Part shown: in pieces, positions 57,201-62,480 of the stretch
Position numbering within the stretch: the first letter of the stretch is position 1
Layout: every line of letters begins with the position of its first letter
Assembly (NCBI GenBank): GCA_916613615.1
Contig: OU744721.1
Location: 78,187,060-78,251,059, forward strand
Reading direction: 5' to 3'
DNA from: Steromphala cineraria
Taxonomy: Eukaryota > Mollusca > Gastropoda > Trochida > Trochidae
Length of the DNA stretch: 64,000 bases
Notes under the pieces: generated by a model
The model's database searches: none
What the model was told of the DNA's origin: nothing
The model's input: only the letters and a program-made list of their open reading frames with translations
Position numbers and translations under genes: made by a program

Positions 57201-60200
57201 AGATGACAAAACTTGTGTTGAATCATTTAAACAAACCGTGGGAATTAAGAAGAACAACTACACTGGTGCATTAAGACAAGATCTGTAACAGATCTGGAAC
57301 GATGATCCCGTTTCACACCTACTAACTGAATTGTACATAGGATTTAAATATAACGATTGTCGATATCCTCTGTCCAGAGCGCGAGTGTGACGACCCCGTC
57401 CCCTACAGGAGCATCACCCACAGCACCGAGTCTACAGGAGCAGCAGCTGGAGCAGGAGAAACAGAAGAGAGTGGAGGTGAGGACAGCAGTTTATATGTTT
57501 ACACCAGTATAGATAGCACATATTCCTCTTGTTTCATTAAGTTTAAGGAACGCTCCGACTCAAGTGTTACAGAAGTTAGTCGATGTCAGGACTGAGTTGT
57601 CATCCAAAAACTGGATTTCACAGGAAATATCTCACACTTTTGTCTTCTGATATCAAAATTATAAACGTTACATATTGATTTAAGATGAAATGTTTTTTAC
57701 ATTTATTAAAGTGTGTTGAGATTTATTGTATCTGAAGACACGTTGATGAGATTATCGATTTATATAGGCCGTATCAAGGAATAAGAAATTTAATTTGTAA
57801 GGACAATTCAATTACAACATCAATCGATACTCATTACTGTATTATGGGGTTAAGTAGTGTAATATTTAGTAATTCTGTAAACGTGTCTGTTTTTAAGCTT
57901 ATACTTCGTCTTGGGTTTGAAACAAATTAATACTATTCTGTTTATAAATACAAGAACACATCATGTGTTTTACAATGATTTGGTCTTTTCTTTAATGAAG
58001 ATAATACAAAATAGATATATATTGGATGAACTTAATTTTCATTTTTATGGCGGTAAAATATGTTACAATAAGAAAAAATCCGACATCACCTTGTTCGATT
58101 TCCTCCCCAGCTGAGGACCGAGGTAGTGAAGACCATCGCCACAGCCCCTGAAGCCTTCACTCTGGACGCCGTGCAGCAGACCGCCATGGTCATGAGACTC
58201 ATCACCAAACAGACCAACGAGATCTCGGACGAGGCTCAGGTATATGGCAAAAATAACAACAATGACAATATCCACATATTCCTCAAGTTTAACGATGAAT
58301 TCAATTTATCGCGTTTGTCATGTGTATCTGGTTATATATAAAATTCTAAATACTAAGACATTTTATGCCGTTTCAAAATGAGTGTTATACTTATTTATGT
58401 GCAATAGTTTATTTATATGCCAGTGAATACCATAAATCTTTGTAAATCAAATAACTTCTCTTGAATATCATGAATATTGAATAGCCATAATTAGCATTCG
58501 TCATTGAATTAAACCTTAAAAGCCAAATTGATTACTTTGCAAATCCTCAGAACATGACAGTGACGGCCATGTCGAAGATGGCGGACTCCTTCAAGTTGAT
58601 GGTAGACGAGGAGAGACCACAGTCGGTGGAGCAGGAGCTGCAGGCTGCCGAGGGTGAGTCTACTGGCACTATTACTAGATAGAGTAAAGGTCAAACAGTT
58701 CAACTGTCTTGCAGATATAAGCATGAGACAAGATCCGTTTTCAAATAAAGAAAAACAAATGCCAGCATCATCATCGTTGAGATGCGGAATCAATTGGCAC
58801 TGAATACTAAAGAAAATATCGGTCCCCAAAGGTCTTACGACATAGCTATTGTGGTATCTGTTGCACAACACCCCTACCAATACATGACAGGCAAGTTAGC
58901 TGTTTTTCAGCTATTGTTTACTTCCATGCCATCTGAATTCGATACAAACTCAGGAATTACTGCAAATTTTAAGTAACATATCACAAGTATTCATTTTTAC
59001 TTCGCTTCATTTGTGATTGAGAGTTACGAAACGCATTTAACTTTATCAAAAGTTTCTTCCCGTCTAGACATTGTCGCTGCTCTTGGCAACATAATCCTGG
59101 CTGCCCGCACCAACGCAGACACAAGTTCCAGTGACACCTCCAGCAACGTGAGCGCTACAGCATCGTCTCCAACAGCAGGATCTCCTACAGCTACATGGCA
59201 GGCGTCCTCGGAGTCACAGGCTAAGGTGTGGGGTATAGTCTTTGTATTCGTGAATGACTTAGCTCAATATTTAACGAGAATAGGTAAGTATTTTATCTTT
59301 ATTTCACGTTTAGATATCATGTCAGCCTCGTACTGGTTTATGATAATCAATTATTCAGGGAAAGGACATTTAAGAACTTATTTGATTAAGAAAAAAATCT
59401 TTTGGATAGTCAAGTCAAGTTACAATGAATGCGGCGTATCGTTGTAGATAATAAAACTGAAAACAGGTGATAATTGCTTTACACGCGAGGAGATAATATG
59501 CGTTGTGTTGTACAAATATATGTTTTTACATCACTCATCTAAAACGAGATTGCAAATAATGTGTCGTGAGAGCGTCGTTTTAATTCCAATAAAGAATTAC
59601 CATTATTTAGTAAGTCTTGATCTGTGAAAAGTCAATAACCACATTCAGGCACGAGAAGTCACCAAGCTAGCCCTGGAGGTAGCCGACTCCGTGGTGAAGA
59701 CGATCCTGAAGAAGAGGGTGCCAGGAGCGCCCCCTGTGGTCATGAAGAACCAGATGTTCACGGTGGTCGCGGAGAGGAAAGAGACTGCCAAGATCGGAGA
59801 CTCCATCACCTGGGCTCTGGAGGGATCTTTCAAACTACCCTCAGCCAAGGATATTGTCACTGAGAATGTAACTAGTCACTTCATCGACCAGAAGGTATGT
59901 GTTTTGTAATTTGAGAAATGTGAAATTTATTTGTCTTTTAAGCCGTAAAAGGTGGAATCATTGTTTCTTGTTCTTGCAAGAAATCAATACAATAATCTCA
60001 CCACGTTTTTGTCTCGTCAATAAGGAATGATGGTTAGTTTTAACATGAAATGCTCTGTATTTTTATGCGATTCAGACCGATAATAGACTGTAATACGGGT
60101 ATTATTTTTATTGAAATTTCATAAATAACAATCGTACGAATTACTCACTTGATTGCTGTAATATTGTTTTAGTCATTAACCCGGCGTTCAATGTTAACAT

Positions 60201-62055
60201 TTTATTATTACACATGTGCTTGCTTTTTATCGAAATGACATAAATTTCAGTAACAGGTTACAACTCAACTCTTTTGTAGTTATGTTTCGTTAGATTTATG
60301 TACATTATCTTAATTTCTGAAAGTTGGATAGGTATTTGAAACTTCATCGAAAAGCATTCAAGACAAGATTCATATATTTATAATATTTTTCTATTCCTCT
60401 TCGTTCTATTCAGTTTGTGACATCGCAACTGAATCCGTACGTATGGGACAACAGTGCCAGTACGGTGAACTCGCCTATACTCACAATGAACATCTACGAC
60501 GCTGATGGTGTTGAAGTCAATGTTAACAACCTCGAGACGGACATTGTCATCGATATCGCAGCAAATAACGCATCTGACGTAAACAACGCCGTCATCAAAG
60601 TACATCCGGTTCTGAAAGGAAATGCCTCCATGATGTTTCACACGTGGCAGAAGACTTCCGCTGTTAACAGTTCTCAGGACTTGAGGATCCTTCTGAGACC
60701 AGAGGATAATGTGACGTATGAGATCTTTGTAAGAAATGGAAGTTTTCCGTCTGACACCAACTACGACCTGTACTTCACTGTTCCTCAAGAAATGGACACC
60801 AACGAGACTCTGTCAGAGGACGTCCTTGAAGAGCTGCGGTATACAGTGTTTATAGAGAAGGAGACCTTGGATGATATTGGGAACGGACTCATCTTCTTTG
60901 GCGTCAGGGAACAGGGTAAACGTGATTTCCATGTTATGAATACGTACTATCATTCTAAAACTATATTCATTTACATCAAAGTTTACAAAATTCTATTGCA
61001 TGTATCAATAAACCCACAAAAGTTTATGTGGCCTGAAAAAGTTAGGGCCTTATGTTTTTTTAACAACGTACAATATCAAAAGTGCCCAGATGAAAAGAGT
61101 GCAAACAATGAACTTCTTTAAATCAAATTTTTTAACATTTTGAGGCGGGAGAAATCTAAAAAGCAATTGTTTTAAATCGCTGATGGTCACTATTGTTGAA
61201 GAAATTGGGTGTTTATGTGACTGTTCTGCCCCAGTGAACGTGAGCAACGTGGAGCCTGACTACAGCGACTACTACGTGGAGGATGACGGTGAGGAGGAGG
61301 AGAGGGTGATGACCAACTACAGCATCAGCTTCACCACACATCTCTGTAGGTTCTGGAGCACCAGTCTCGACAGGTGGACCTCAGAAGGATGTCAGGTGGG
61401 TGGTAATCAACATAGTCTAGTGTCATTGTTCCATCAAAATTGAACCCAAGCTCATGTGGGCTTTATGTTGCGAAACGGAAATAACTAATGTTTACACAAT
61501 CCGTTCACCACTTCAATTACACCTTTAATAAACTGGTTATTTCAAGAACAACTTTTTTCAAAAGAATCTGATTCGTTATACTGCATTAGAGAAGTTAATG
61601 TCAAATTATAGACAAATAGGCACAAGAATTCATGTGGAAACGTACGCGGAAACAGAAAATAGAAATGACATGTTCATGATTATTCTTATTGTTTCACCTC
61701 AATGTGCTTATCAATCATCAGATATCATCAAATTTGTGATTCAACATCATATCATCATCAAAGACATGATCTTCAAGGACTTTGGTGACTACCGTTGCAC
61801 AATATTGAAACATATTTCTAGGTGAGTCAGCTCTCCAACTCACGCTTCACCCGCTGTTTGTGCAACCACTTGACATCCTTCGCTACCGGCGTCTTCACCC
61901 CGCCCAACTCCATCAACTTCGACACCGTCTTCGACGACCTTGGCTCCAAGCTCATGGACAACAACGCCGTCCTCATCACGCTGTGTGTCGTCCTCTTCCT
62001 CTACATCGTGGGCGCCATCTGGGCTCGGAGGAAGGACAAGCGGGACGTAGAGAGG
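6238..62055 (+). CDS. Giant mucin-SEA-EGF-PKD-REJ-GAIN polycystin-1-like gene, 3' end outside window
   Basis: Thirty-six coding exons join with consistent phases into about 9,517 residues. Order: signal peptide; RVKR furin-type site; SEA1; two Cys-free Ser/Thr exons around a small exon; SEA2; a third Ser/Thr exon; ten EGF; SEA3; EGF11; about seven PKD repeats; REJ; GAIN helices; GPS (CNHLTSF); first membrane helix and a basic [10 protein letters not shown] segment. REJ followed by GPS and this membrane segment defines the polycystin-1/PKDREJ/sea-urchin REJ group. Vertebrate polycystin-1 instead carries leucine-rich, WSC and C-lectin modules at its N terminus. I infer a huge, self-cleaving cell-surface receptor-like mucin. 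Caveats: an in-frame TAA at 25454-25456, exon 1 assigned only by phase and signal-peptide fit, and PLAT plus later membrane segments not seen. Exon coordinates are in the entries below. Confidence 0.85.
7580..7774. mobile_element. Foldback MITE copy 2, MULE-like, perfect 9-bp TSD
   Basis: This 195-bp element runs from CATCTTCCT to AGGAAGATG and is flanked by the perfect duplication AATGGCACT (7571-7579 and 7775-7783). Its arms of about 80 bases are near reverse complements, and it belongs to the same family as the element at 1598-1829. The duplication length points to Mutator-like mobilisation; no coding capacity is present. Confidence 0.88.
9841..10110. repeat. 49-bp minisatellite in intron 1
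   Basis: Units beginning TGGCCTCAGACGTCTTTT start at 9841, 9890 and 9939 (period 49), with more diverged units near 9990, 10043 and 10094. Partial related motifs occur at about 9608-9655. Each unit includes a GCACGATGGTTTGGTTATCA segment that faintly recalls a tRNA A-box, so a SINE fragment may have been amplified. Confidence 0.75.
10341..10405. repeat. Degenerate CCGT/CTGT tetranucleotide run
   Basis: A pyrimidine-rich stretch of CCGTCCGTCC and CTGTCTGACTG type units. It resembles the microsatellite part of pearl-type elements, but no core repeats follow. Confidence 0.5.
11485..12063 (-). mobile_element. 5'-truncated non-LTR retrotransposon (LINE) 3' remnant
   Basis: On the minus strand two adjacent open pieces (12063-11857, then 11804-11538) resemble the C-terminal region of animal LINE reverse-transcriptase polyproteins. 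Typical strings are [27 protein letters not shown] and the zinc-knuckle-like [17 protein letters not shown], ending in [11 protein letters not shown] short 3' tail with AATAAAGATTGATTGAT closes the element near 11485. Frames are broken and the polymerase core is absent, so it is a dead fragment. The match is from memory of family motifs. Confidence 0.7.
12601..12961. mobile_element. TTAA-flanked MITE with AGGGGCAGTA terminal repeats
   Basis: The left end AGGGGCAGTAGTACGT matches the reverse complement of the right end (AGGGGCAGTAACACGT) at 14 of 16 positions. TTAA lies on each side (12597-12600 and 12962-12965). TTAA duplication is typical of piggyBac and Kolobok families. The 361-bp interior has no open frame of note. 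Confidence 0.8.
15551..15654. mobile_element. Small foldback MITE with GTTGCWCAAA ends
   Basis: The left end GTTGCACAAA and the reverse complement of the right end (GTTGCTCAAA) agree at 9 of 10 positions. Inside, ACACTAAGGT and its complement recur in alternating orientation, giving a compact hairpin. No clear target duplication was identified. Confidence 0.55.
15716..15972. mobile_element. 257-bp foldback element, 9-bp TSD, GC-rich arms
   Basis: The ends are CATCCTGTC and GACAGGATG. The arms, over 100 bases each, are almost perfect reverse complements, including ATTTGCTCGCGCGGCCC versus GGGCCGCGCGAGCGAAT and a central AATCATTTTCTCG pair. Flanks TCACAGGAG (15707-15715) and TCGCAGGAG (15973-15981) match at 8 of 9 positions. 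It belongs to the same structural class (CAT...ATG ends, 9-bp TSD) as the elements at 1598 and 7580, with a different sequence. Confidence 0.85.
17808..18091 (+). CDS. Exon 2: propeptide, furin-type site and start of SEA1
   Basis: The acceptor is TTCTACCATTTTACAG; the donor is GTAACG at 18092. Phase in 1, out 0. Residues 21-70 are polar and basic and end in RRRRVKRD, a clear proprotein-convertase site (RVKR, residues 67-70). From about residue 77 a SEA-domain first half follows ([14 protein letters not shown] ... [12 protein letters not shown]). The N-terminal ~45 residues after the signal peptide may therefore be removed as a propeptide. Confidence 0.8.
18487..18554 (+). CDS. Exon 3: middle of SEA1
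   Basis: This is a 68-bp exon, phase 0 in and 2 out, between TTATTACAG and GTAGAC. It encodes [14 protein letters not shown]... with the helix and loop leading to the cleavage strand. Size and both phases equal those of exon 8 in SEA2. Confidence 0.8.
18797..18975 (+). CDS. Exon 4: end of SEA1 with G-S cleavage motif
   Basis: The exon opens with [13 protein letters not shown], matching the SEA consensus in which autoproteolysis occurs between G and S just before a beta strand. An Asn/Thr-rich loop with N-glycosylation sequons ([11 protein letters not shown]) and a final helix ([13 protein letters not shown]) follow. Phase 2 in, 1 out; donor GTGAGA. Confidence 0.82.
19325..19410 (+). repeat. 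Diverged SINE tail in intron 4
   Basis: TTGTGAGATTTCTCCC followed by a segment with ATATAAATGAAATGCTCCTTAAAGC parallels the tail of the SINE at about 3300-3365. It lacks the tRNA-like head. It is an old or truncated copy. Confidence 0.4.
19482..27844 (+). CDS. Exon 5: giant Ser/Thr-rich mucin-like exon (8,363 bp) with an in-frame TAA
   Basis: The exon runs from a CTTCATTGCAG acceptor to a GTAAGTAAA donor at 27845, about 2,788 residues in one frame except for TAA at 25454-25456. Composition is dominated by Ser, Thr, Glu, Asp, Ala, Val and Ile, with no Cys and little aromatic or basic content, as in a heavily O-glycosylated or phosphorylated extended stalk. Repeats of roughly 100 residues are visible from about 21.4 to 25.4 kb (recurring [15 protein letters not shown]-, SSEDLSVSD- and SMSFD-like blocks). 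Past 27844 the Ser/Thr bias disappears, and the next exon joins in phase 0, which fixes the donor. The TAA could be a null allele, a sequencing error or a real truncation. Confidence 0.82.
21400..25450 (+). repeat. Diverged ~100-residue coding tandem repeats in exon 5
   Basis: Blocks in the same order ([28 protein letters not shown]; a [18 protein letters not shown] segment; SMSF-H-MTSSQ-AEA) recur about every 300 bases. The closest pair is 24360-24550 and 24670-24860, which share strings such as NDIIETTSV and SSQRAEA. This indicates repeated tandem duplication, with recent events near the 3' part. Confidence 0.7.
25454..25456 (+). other. In-frame stop codon (TAA) inside exon 5
   Basis: The reading frame is GGA ACA AAA TCT TAA TTT CCT GAT ATA ACT GAG. 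It is open for 5.97 kb before and 2.39 kb after, in the same frame, with unchanged Ser/Thr-rich repeat character on both sides. No frame shift is involved. Confidence 0.9.
28030..28709 (+). other. Intron 5 sequence, nothing else seen
   Basis: AT-rich sequence after the exon 5 donor (intron starts at 27845). An open frame at 28157-28471 is Lys/Asn/Phe-rich, as expected of chance AT-rich translation. Confidence 0.5.
28710..28799 (+). CDS. Exon 6: small Ser/Thr-rich linker exon
   Basis: Thirty codons between CTCTACTTCCAG and GTAAGAAG, phase 0 at both ends ([15 protein letters not shown]... LSSTKESK). The composition matches the neighbouring giant exons. Being symmetric and small, it could be skipped without changing frame. 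Confidence 0.75.
29553..37631 (+). CDS. Exon 7: giant Ser/Thr-rich exon with two coding minisatellites and start of SEA2
   Basis: This 8,079-bp exon (2,693 codons, phase 0 both sides) lies between TTTATTTTGCAG and GTAAGC at 37632. Its subregions in order are: Ser/Thr/Val-rich sequence; three 18-residue repeats (30767-30937); the 9-residue DASTTVANP array (about 31312-33450); more Ser/Thr-rich sequence; about 35 copies of a 16-residue ESSTVQ unit (about 35120-36830); a poly-Thr stretch near 37430-37510; and then the first part of SEA2 ([18 protein letters not shown] ... LEEQIRQF). There is no Cys in the exon. It is probably a very long, acidic, O-glycosylated stalk. Confidence 0.88.
30767..30937 (+). 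repeat. Three 54-bp coding repeats
   Basis: [17 protein letters not shown] is repeated three times, starting at about 30767, 30821 and 30875, with one Glu-to-Asp change and minor changes at the ends. The near-identity indicates recent duplication. Confidence 0.88.
31312..33450 (+). repeat. 27-bp (9-residue) coding minisatellite with higher-order units
   Basis: The unit DASTTVANP (GATGCTTCAACTACAGTTGCTAATCCT type, with T/C and A/C silent changes) is tandemly repeated. A distinct block ([38 protein letters not shown]) interrupts the array three times, starting at about 31600, 32353 and 33023. This gives higher-order units of ~753 and ~670 bp. Confidence 0.92.
35120..36830 (+). repeat. 48-bp (16-residue) coding minisatellite, ~35 copies
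   Basis: The unit [16 protein letters not shown] has variation concentrated at two sites: F or S after VQ, and AED/AEG/ADD/AVD followed by TI/SV/TM/PL/SL/SF. I count about 35 consecutive units by reading the translation. The frame never breaks and no stop occurs. Confidence 0.92.
38029..38096 (+). CDS. Exon 8: middle of SEA2
   Basis: 68 bp, phase 0 in and 2 out, between CTTTCCAG and GTAAAC. It encodes [19 protein letters not shown]..., equivalent to exon 3 in SEA1 in size and phase. Confidence 0.82.
38511..38647 (+). CDS. Exon 9: end of SEA2 with GSVIV cleavage motif
   Basis: The exon opens with [16 protein letters not shown], an almost canonical SEA G/SVVV self-cleavage strand, and closes with a helix ([11 protein letters not shown]). 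Phase 2 in, 1 out; donor GTAAAG. Confidence 0.88.
39096..39143 (+). CDS. Exon 10: 16-residue linker
   Basis: 48 bp between TTCCCCTCAG and GTAAGT, phase 1 at both ends ([16 protein letters not shown]). It joins SEA2 to the third mucin exon and could be skipped without changing the frame. Confidence 0.7.
39287..43543 (+). CDS. Exon 11: third Ser/Thr-rich giant exon (4,257 bp)
   Basis: 1,419 codons from ATCTTCCAG to GTAAGA at 43544, phase 1 at both ends. The 5' third has many SSSQEDI/QSSYQTDI-type motifs. A short [16 protein letters not shown] repeat lies at about 41258-41310. An Ala/Ser/Thr stretch encoded by GCA/TCA/ACA triplets lies at about 43060-43215. Cys appears only near the 3' end ([13 protein letters not shown]), just before the EGF array. 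It probably extends the stalk and leads into the folded EGF region. Confidence 0.87.
43060..43215 (+). repeat. GCA/TCA triplet run encoding Ala/Ser tract
   Basis: GCATCAGCA, ACAGCA and CATCAGCATCAG type triplets encode an Ala/Ser/Thr-rich tract with one short YAYAIA segment. It is a likely length-variable coding microsatellite. Confidence 0.75.
44042..44155 (+). CDS. Exon 12: EGF domain 1
   Basis: 114 bp, phase 1-1. Six Cys in EGF spacing ([15 protein letters not shown]... [14 protein letters not shown]). It has the Asp hydroxylation pattern (C-V-D-x4-Y-x-C). The usual leading Asp of the calcium site is replaced by Gly from the split codon, so calcium binding may be weaker than in the following copies. 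Confidence 0.9.
44491..44607 (+). CDS. Exon 13: calcium-binding EGF domain 2
   Basis: 117 bp, phase 1-1 after ATCACTGCAG. DIDEC start, six Cys, and [10 protein letters not shown] Asn hydroxylation pattern. It is a standard calcium-binding EGF. Confidence 0.92.
44775..45105 (+). repeat. ~154-bp diverged duplication in intron 13
   Basis: AACAACATGTAACATTAGCCAG near 44799 recurs as AACAACACGTAAGATAAGCCAG near 44954, and GGAAGATCGTTTA near 44921 recurs near 45076. Two tandem units end just before exon 14. Confidence 0.6.
45111..45227 (+). CDS. Exon 14: calcium-binding EGF domain 3
   Basis: 117 bp, phase 1-1 after CATCTGACAG. DDDEC start, spacing [11 protein letters not shown], and [10 protein letters not shown] hydroxylation pattern. 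The leading DDDEC is more acidic than usual. Confidence 0.92.
45643..45759 (+). CDS. Exon 15: calcium-binding EGF domain 4
   Basis: 117 bp, phase 1-1. [16 protein letters not shown] with [10 protein letters not shown]; donor GTAGGT. All six Cys present. Confidence 0.92.
46222..46338 (+). CDS. Exon 16: calcium-binding EGF domain 5
   Basis: 117 bp, phase 1-1. [16 protein letters not shown] with [10 protein letters not shown]; ends NGLCLG. All six Cys present. Confidence 0.92.
46647..46763 (+). CDS. Exon 17: calcium-binding EGF domain 6
   Basis: 117 bp, phase 1-1 after [25 protein letters not shown] with [10 protein letters not shown]; ends DDVCTG. Donor GTTAGT is a weaker variant. Confidence 0.9.
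46812..46965. repeat. Foldback (cruciform) sequence in intron 17
   Basis: GAATAATGCA...AACTTCTTTGTTCATTGTATGC pairs with the reverse complement at 46912-46962, giving arms of about 50 bases. The spacer itself contains two smaller stems (CGACACA/TGTGTCG and GTTCTC/GAGAAC). Because of this symmetry both strands show similar short open frames. Probably a MITE fragment. Confidence 0.7.
47635..47754 (+). CDS. Exon 18: calcium-binding EGF domain 7
   Basis: 120 bp, phase 1-1. [17 protein letters not shown] has one extra residue between the first two Cys; [10 protein letters not shown] pattern; donor GTAAGT. Confidence 0.92.
48594..48710 (+). CDS. Exon 19: calcium-binding EGF domain 8
   Basis: 117 bp, phase 1-1. 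[16 protein letters not shown] with [10 protein letters not shown]; donor GTACTT is a poor match, so exon inclusion may be less efficient. Confidence 0.9.
49218..49337 (+). CDS. Exon 20: calcium-binding EGF domain 9
   Basis: 120 bp, phase 1-1 after a CTCTCCCCCCAG acceptor. [17 protein letters not shown] with [10 protein letters not shown]. All six Cys present. Confidence 0.92.
49744..49863 (+). CDS. Exon 21: calcium-binding EGF domain 10
   Basis: 120 bp, phase 1-1. [16 protein letters not shown] with [10 protein letters not shown]; ends LQCVG. Last of the uninterrupted EGF run; SEA3 follows. Confidence 0.92.
49911..50225 (+). repeat. ~159-bp diverged duplication in intron 21
   Basis: AATGGTACAAATGATTTTACG at about 49914 recurs as AATGGTTCCAATGTTGTTACG at about 50073. 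Both are followed by GAGTTCT-AA-CTGAA and later by GAGTGCTGAAAGTAT blocks. Confidence 0.55.
50489..50616 (+). CDS. Exon 22: first part of SEA3
   Basis: 128 bp after a TTCCCCCCAG acceptor; phase 1 in, 0 out (GTAAGT). It encodes [15 protein letters not shown]... [15 protein letters not shown], a SEA first strand and helix in the same position as exons 2 and 7. Confidence 0.8.
51081..51294 (+). CDS. Exon 23: remainder of SEA3 with GSIVV cleavage motif
   Basis: 214 bp, phase 0 in, 1 out. It combines what is split over two exons in SEA1 and SEA2: the middle helix ([15 protein letters not shown]) and then [15 protein letters not shown], with the G/S cleavage motif, ending [13 protein letters not shown]. 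The missing intron suggests intron loss here or gain in the other two. Confidence 0.85.
51721..51867 (+). CDS. Exon 24: EGF domain 11
   Basis: 147 bp, phase 1-1. [19 protein letters not shown] with [10 protein letters not shown], then a longer last loop ([17 protein letters not shown]). It is separated from the other EGF domains by SEA3 and joins the PKD exon. Confidence 0.88.
52133..54971 (+). CDS. Exon 25: PKD repeats and start of REJ domain
   Basis: 2,839 bp, phase 1 in, 2 out (GTAAGT). About seven PKD-type beta-sandwich repeats are marked by FDDG, FKFGDG, LDDG, FDFGDE, WDFGDG and FDTGDG turns, each followed by an H-Y---G-Y-V-V-N-V block. One copy, near 53040-53290, is degenerate with two extra Cys. 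From about 54195 a REJ domain begins ([51 protein letters not shown]). PKD repeats followed by REJ are the signature of polycystin-1 family ectodomains, which respond to force or ligand. Confidence 0.9.
55261..55607 (+). CDS. Exon 26: REJ domain, Cys-rich part
   Basis: 347 bp, phase 2 in, 1 out. It has [30 protein letters not shown], a helix/loop and [18 protein letters not shown], matching the REJ pattern with Fn3-like strands. The 3' end uses donor GTCTGT, a weak match, chosen because it restores phase with exon 27. Confidence 0.75.
55955..56223 (+). CDS. Exon 27: end of REJ domain
   Basis: 269 bp, phase 1 in, 0 out. [17 protein letters not shown]... [21 protein letters not shown] and [16 protein letters not shown] are the closing Fn3-like strands of REJ. 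Base composition is distinctly GC-richer than the mucin exons. Confidence 0.82.
56715..56882 (+). CDS. Exon 28: start of helical GAIN region
   Basis: 56 codons, phase 0-0. [18 protein letters not shown] then a helix ([20 protein letters not shown]) typical of GAIN subdomain A in polycystins. Confidence 0.78.
57378..57476 (+). CDS. Exon 29: low-complexity linker and Gln/Glu helix
   Basis: 33 codons, phase 0-0 ([18 protein letters not shown] then [14 protein letters not shown]). A loop within the helical GAIN region; it can be skipped in frame. Confidence 0.7.
58111..58239 (+). CDS. Exon 30: GAIN helices
   Basis: 43 codons, phase 0-0. [19 protein letters not shown] then [20 protein letters not shown], matching the polycystin pattern 'I..aP...t...v.q.a..l..lT...nEls..aq'. 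Confidence 0.82.
58551..58653 (+). CDS. Exon 31: GAIN helix
   Basis: 103 bp, phase 0 in, 1 out. [20 protein letters not shown] and an acidic tail. Donor GTGAGT. Confidence 0.75.
59068..59225 (+). CDS. Exon 32: GAIN helix and Ser/Thr linker
   Basis: 158 bp, phase 1 in, 0 out. [18 protein letters not shown] followed by an Ser/Thr/Ala linker ([18 protein letters not shown]). Acceptor is TTCTTCCCGTCTAG. Confidence 0.75.
59649..59894 (+). CDS. Exon 33: GAIN helix and first beta strands
   Basis: 82 codons, phase 0-0. [21 protein letters not shown], then [19 protein letters not shown] and [18 protein letters not shown], the transition from GAIN subdomain A helices to subdomain B strands. Confidence 0.8.
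60414..60915 (+). CDS. Exon 34: GAIN beta subdomain
   Basis: 502 bp, phase 0 in, 1 out. [21 protein letters not shown] then [13 protein letters not shown] and [10 protein letters not shown], followed by strands with several N-glycosylation sequons. The NP-x-W start and 'L...I.I.I' strand are typical of polycystin GAIN domains. Confidence 0.82.
61235..61395 (+). CDS. Exon 35: acidic insert and first half of the GPS
   Basis: 161 bp, phase 1 in, 0 out. A tyrosine/aspartate-rich insert ([17 protein letters not shown]; Tyr in this context could be sulfated) precedes [17 protein letters not shown], the first Cys pair and Trp of the GPS motif. Confidence 0.85.
61822..62055 (+). CDS. Exon 36: GPS cleavage site and first transmembrane helix
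   Basis: 78 codons, phase 0-0; donor GTCAGT at 62056. [14 protein letters not shown] carries the GPS, with predicted cut [15 protein letters not shown], a short linker and a 20-residue hydrophobic helix ([20 protein letters not shown]) follow, then [11 protein letters not shown]. This is the exact arrangement before the PLAT domain in polycystin-1 family proteins. No PLAT exon is found in the remaining 1.9 kb, so the gene continues beyond the window. Confidence 0.92.
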
Positions 62056-62480
62056 GTCAGTGCTTTTGGTCTTAGTTGGTGTGTACTGACTTGGGAGACT
62101 GTAATCTTGAGATTTTATGTGCAACATGTTATTATTTGATATGATATTTATGAGGGCCCACAGGAAGGACATGTGTGTTGTGGAAAGGGTTGTTTTCGTT
62201 GTTGTAGATGACTTTGGAGACTGCATTCTTGAGAGTGTATGTTATATTTGTTTACGAGATTGATTGTTTGTGTTTTACTTCAGTATCGAAAATACATTTG
62301 AGTACCTTATACTATATCTGATAACTTAAGGTCGAAATATTGCTAGGTTGAGGTGTTTGATTTTAACTTTGTTTTAGTTAGTTTTGAGTAAGTATTTATA
62401 TGCAGGTGAAAATTTTAAGTTCAATCTAATCTGCAATCGTGAAAATGTCAAGTCACGAATATTGCAAATATTTATTCATT
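62056..62480 (+). other. Start of intron 36, nothing coding seen
   Basis: A short diverged duplication (GACTTGGGAGACTGTAATCTTGAGA near 62090; GACTTTGGAGACTGCATTCTTGAGA near 62211) is the only structure noticed. Confidence 0.45.

Noticed and set aside
62200..62240. A PLAT exon beginning after GTTGTTGTAG
   Set aside because: The translation does not resemble a PLAT start and the sequence is a diverged copy of intron sequence at about 62090.
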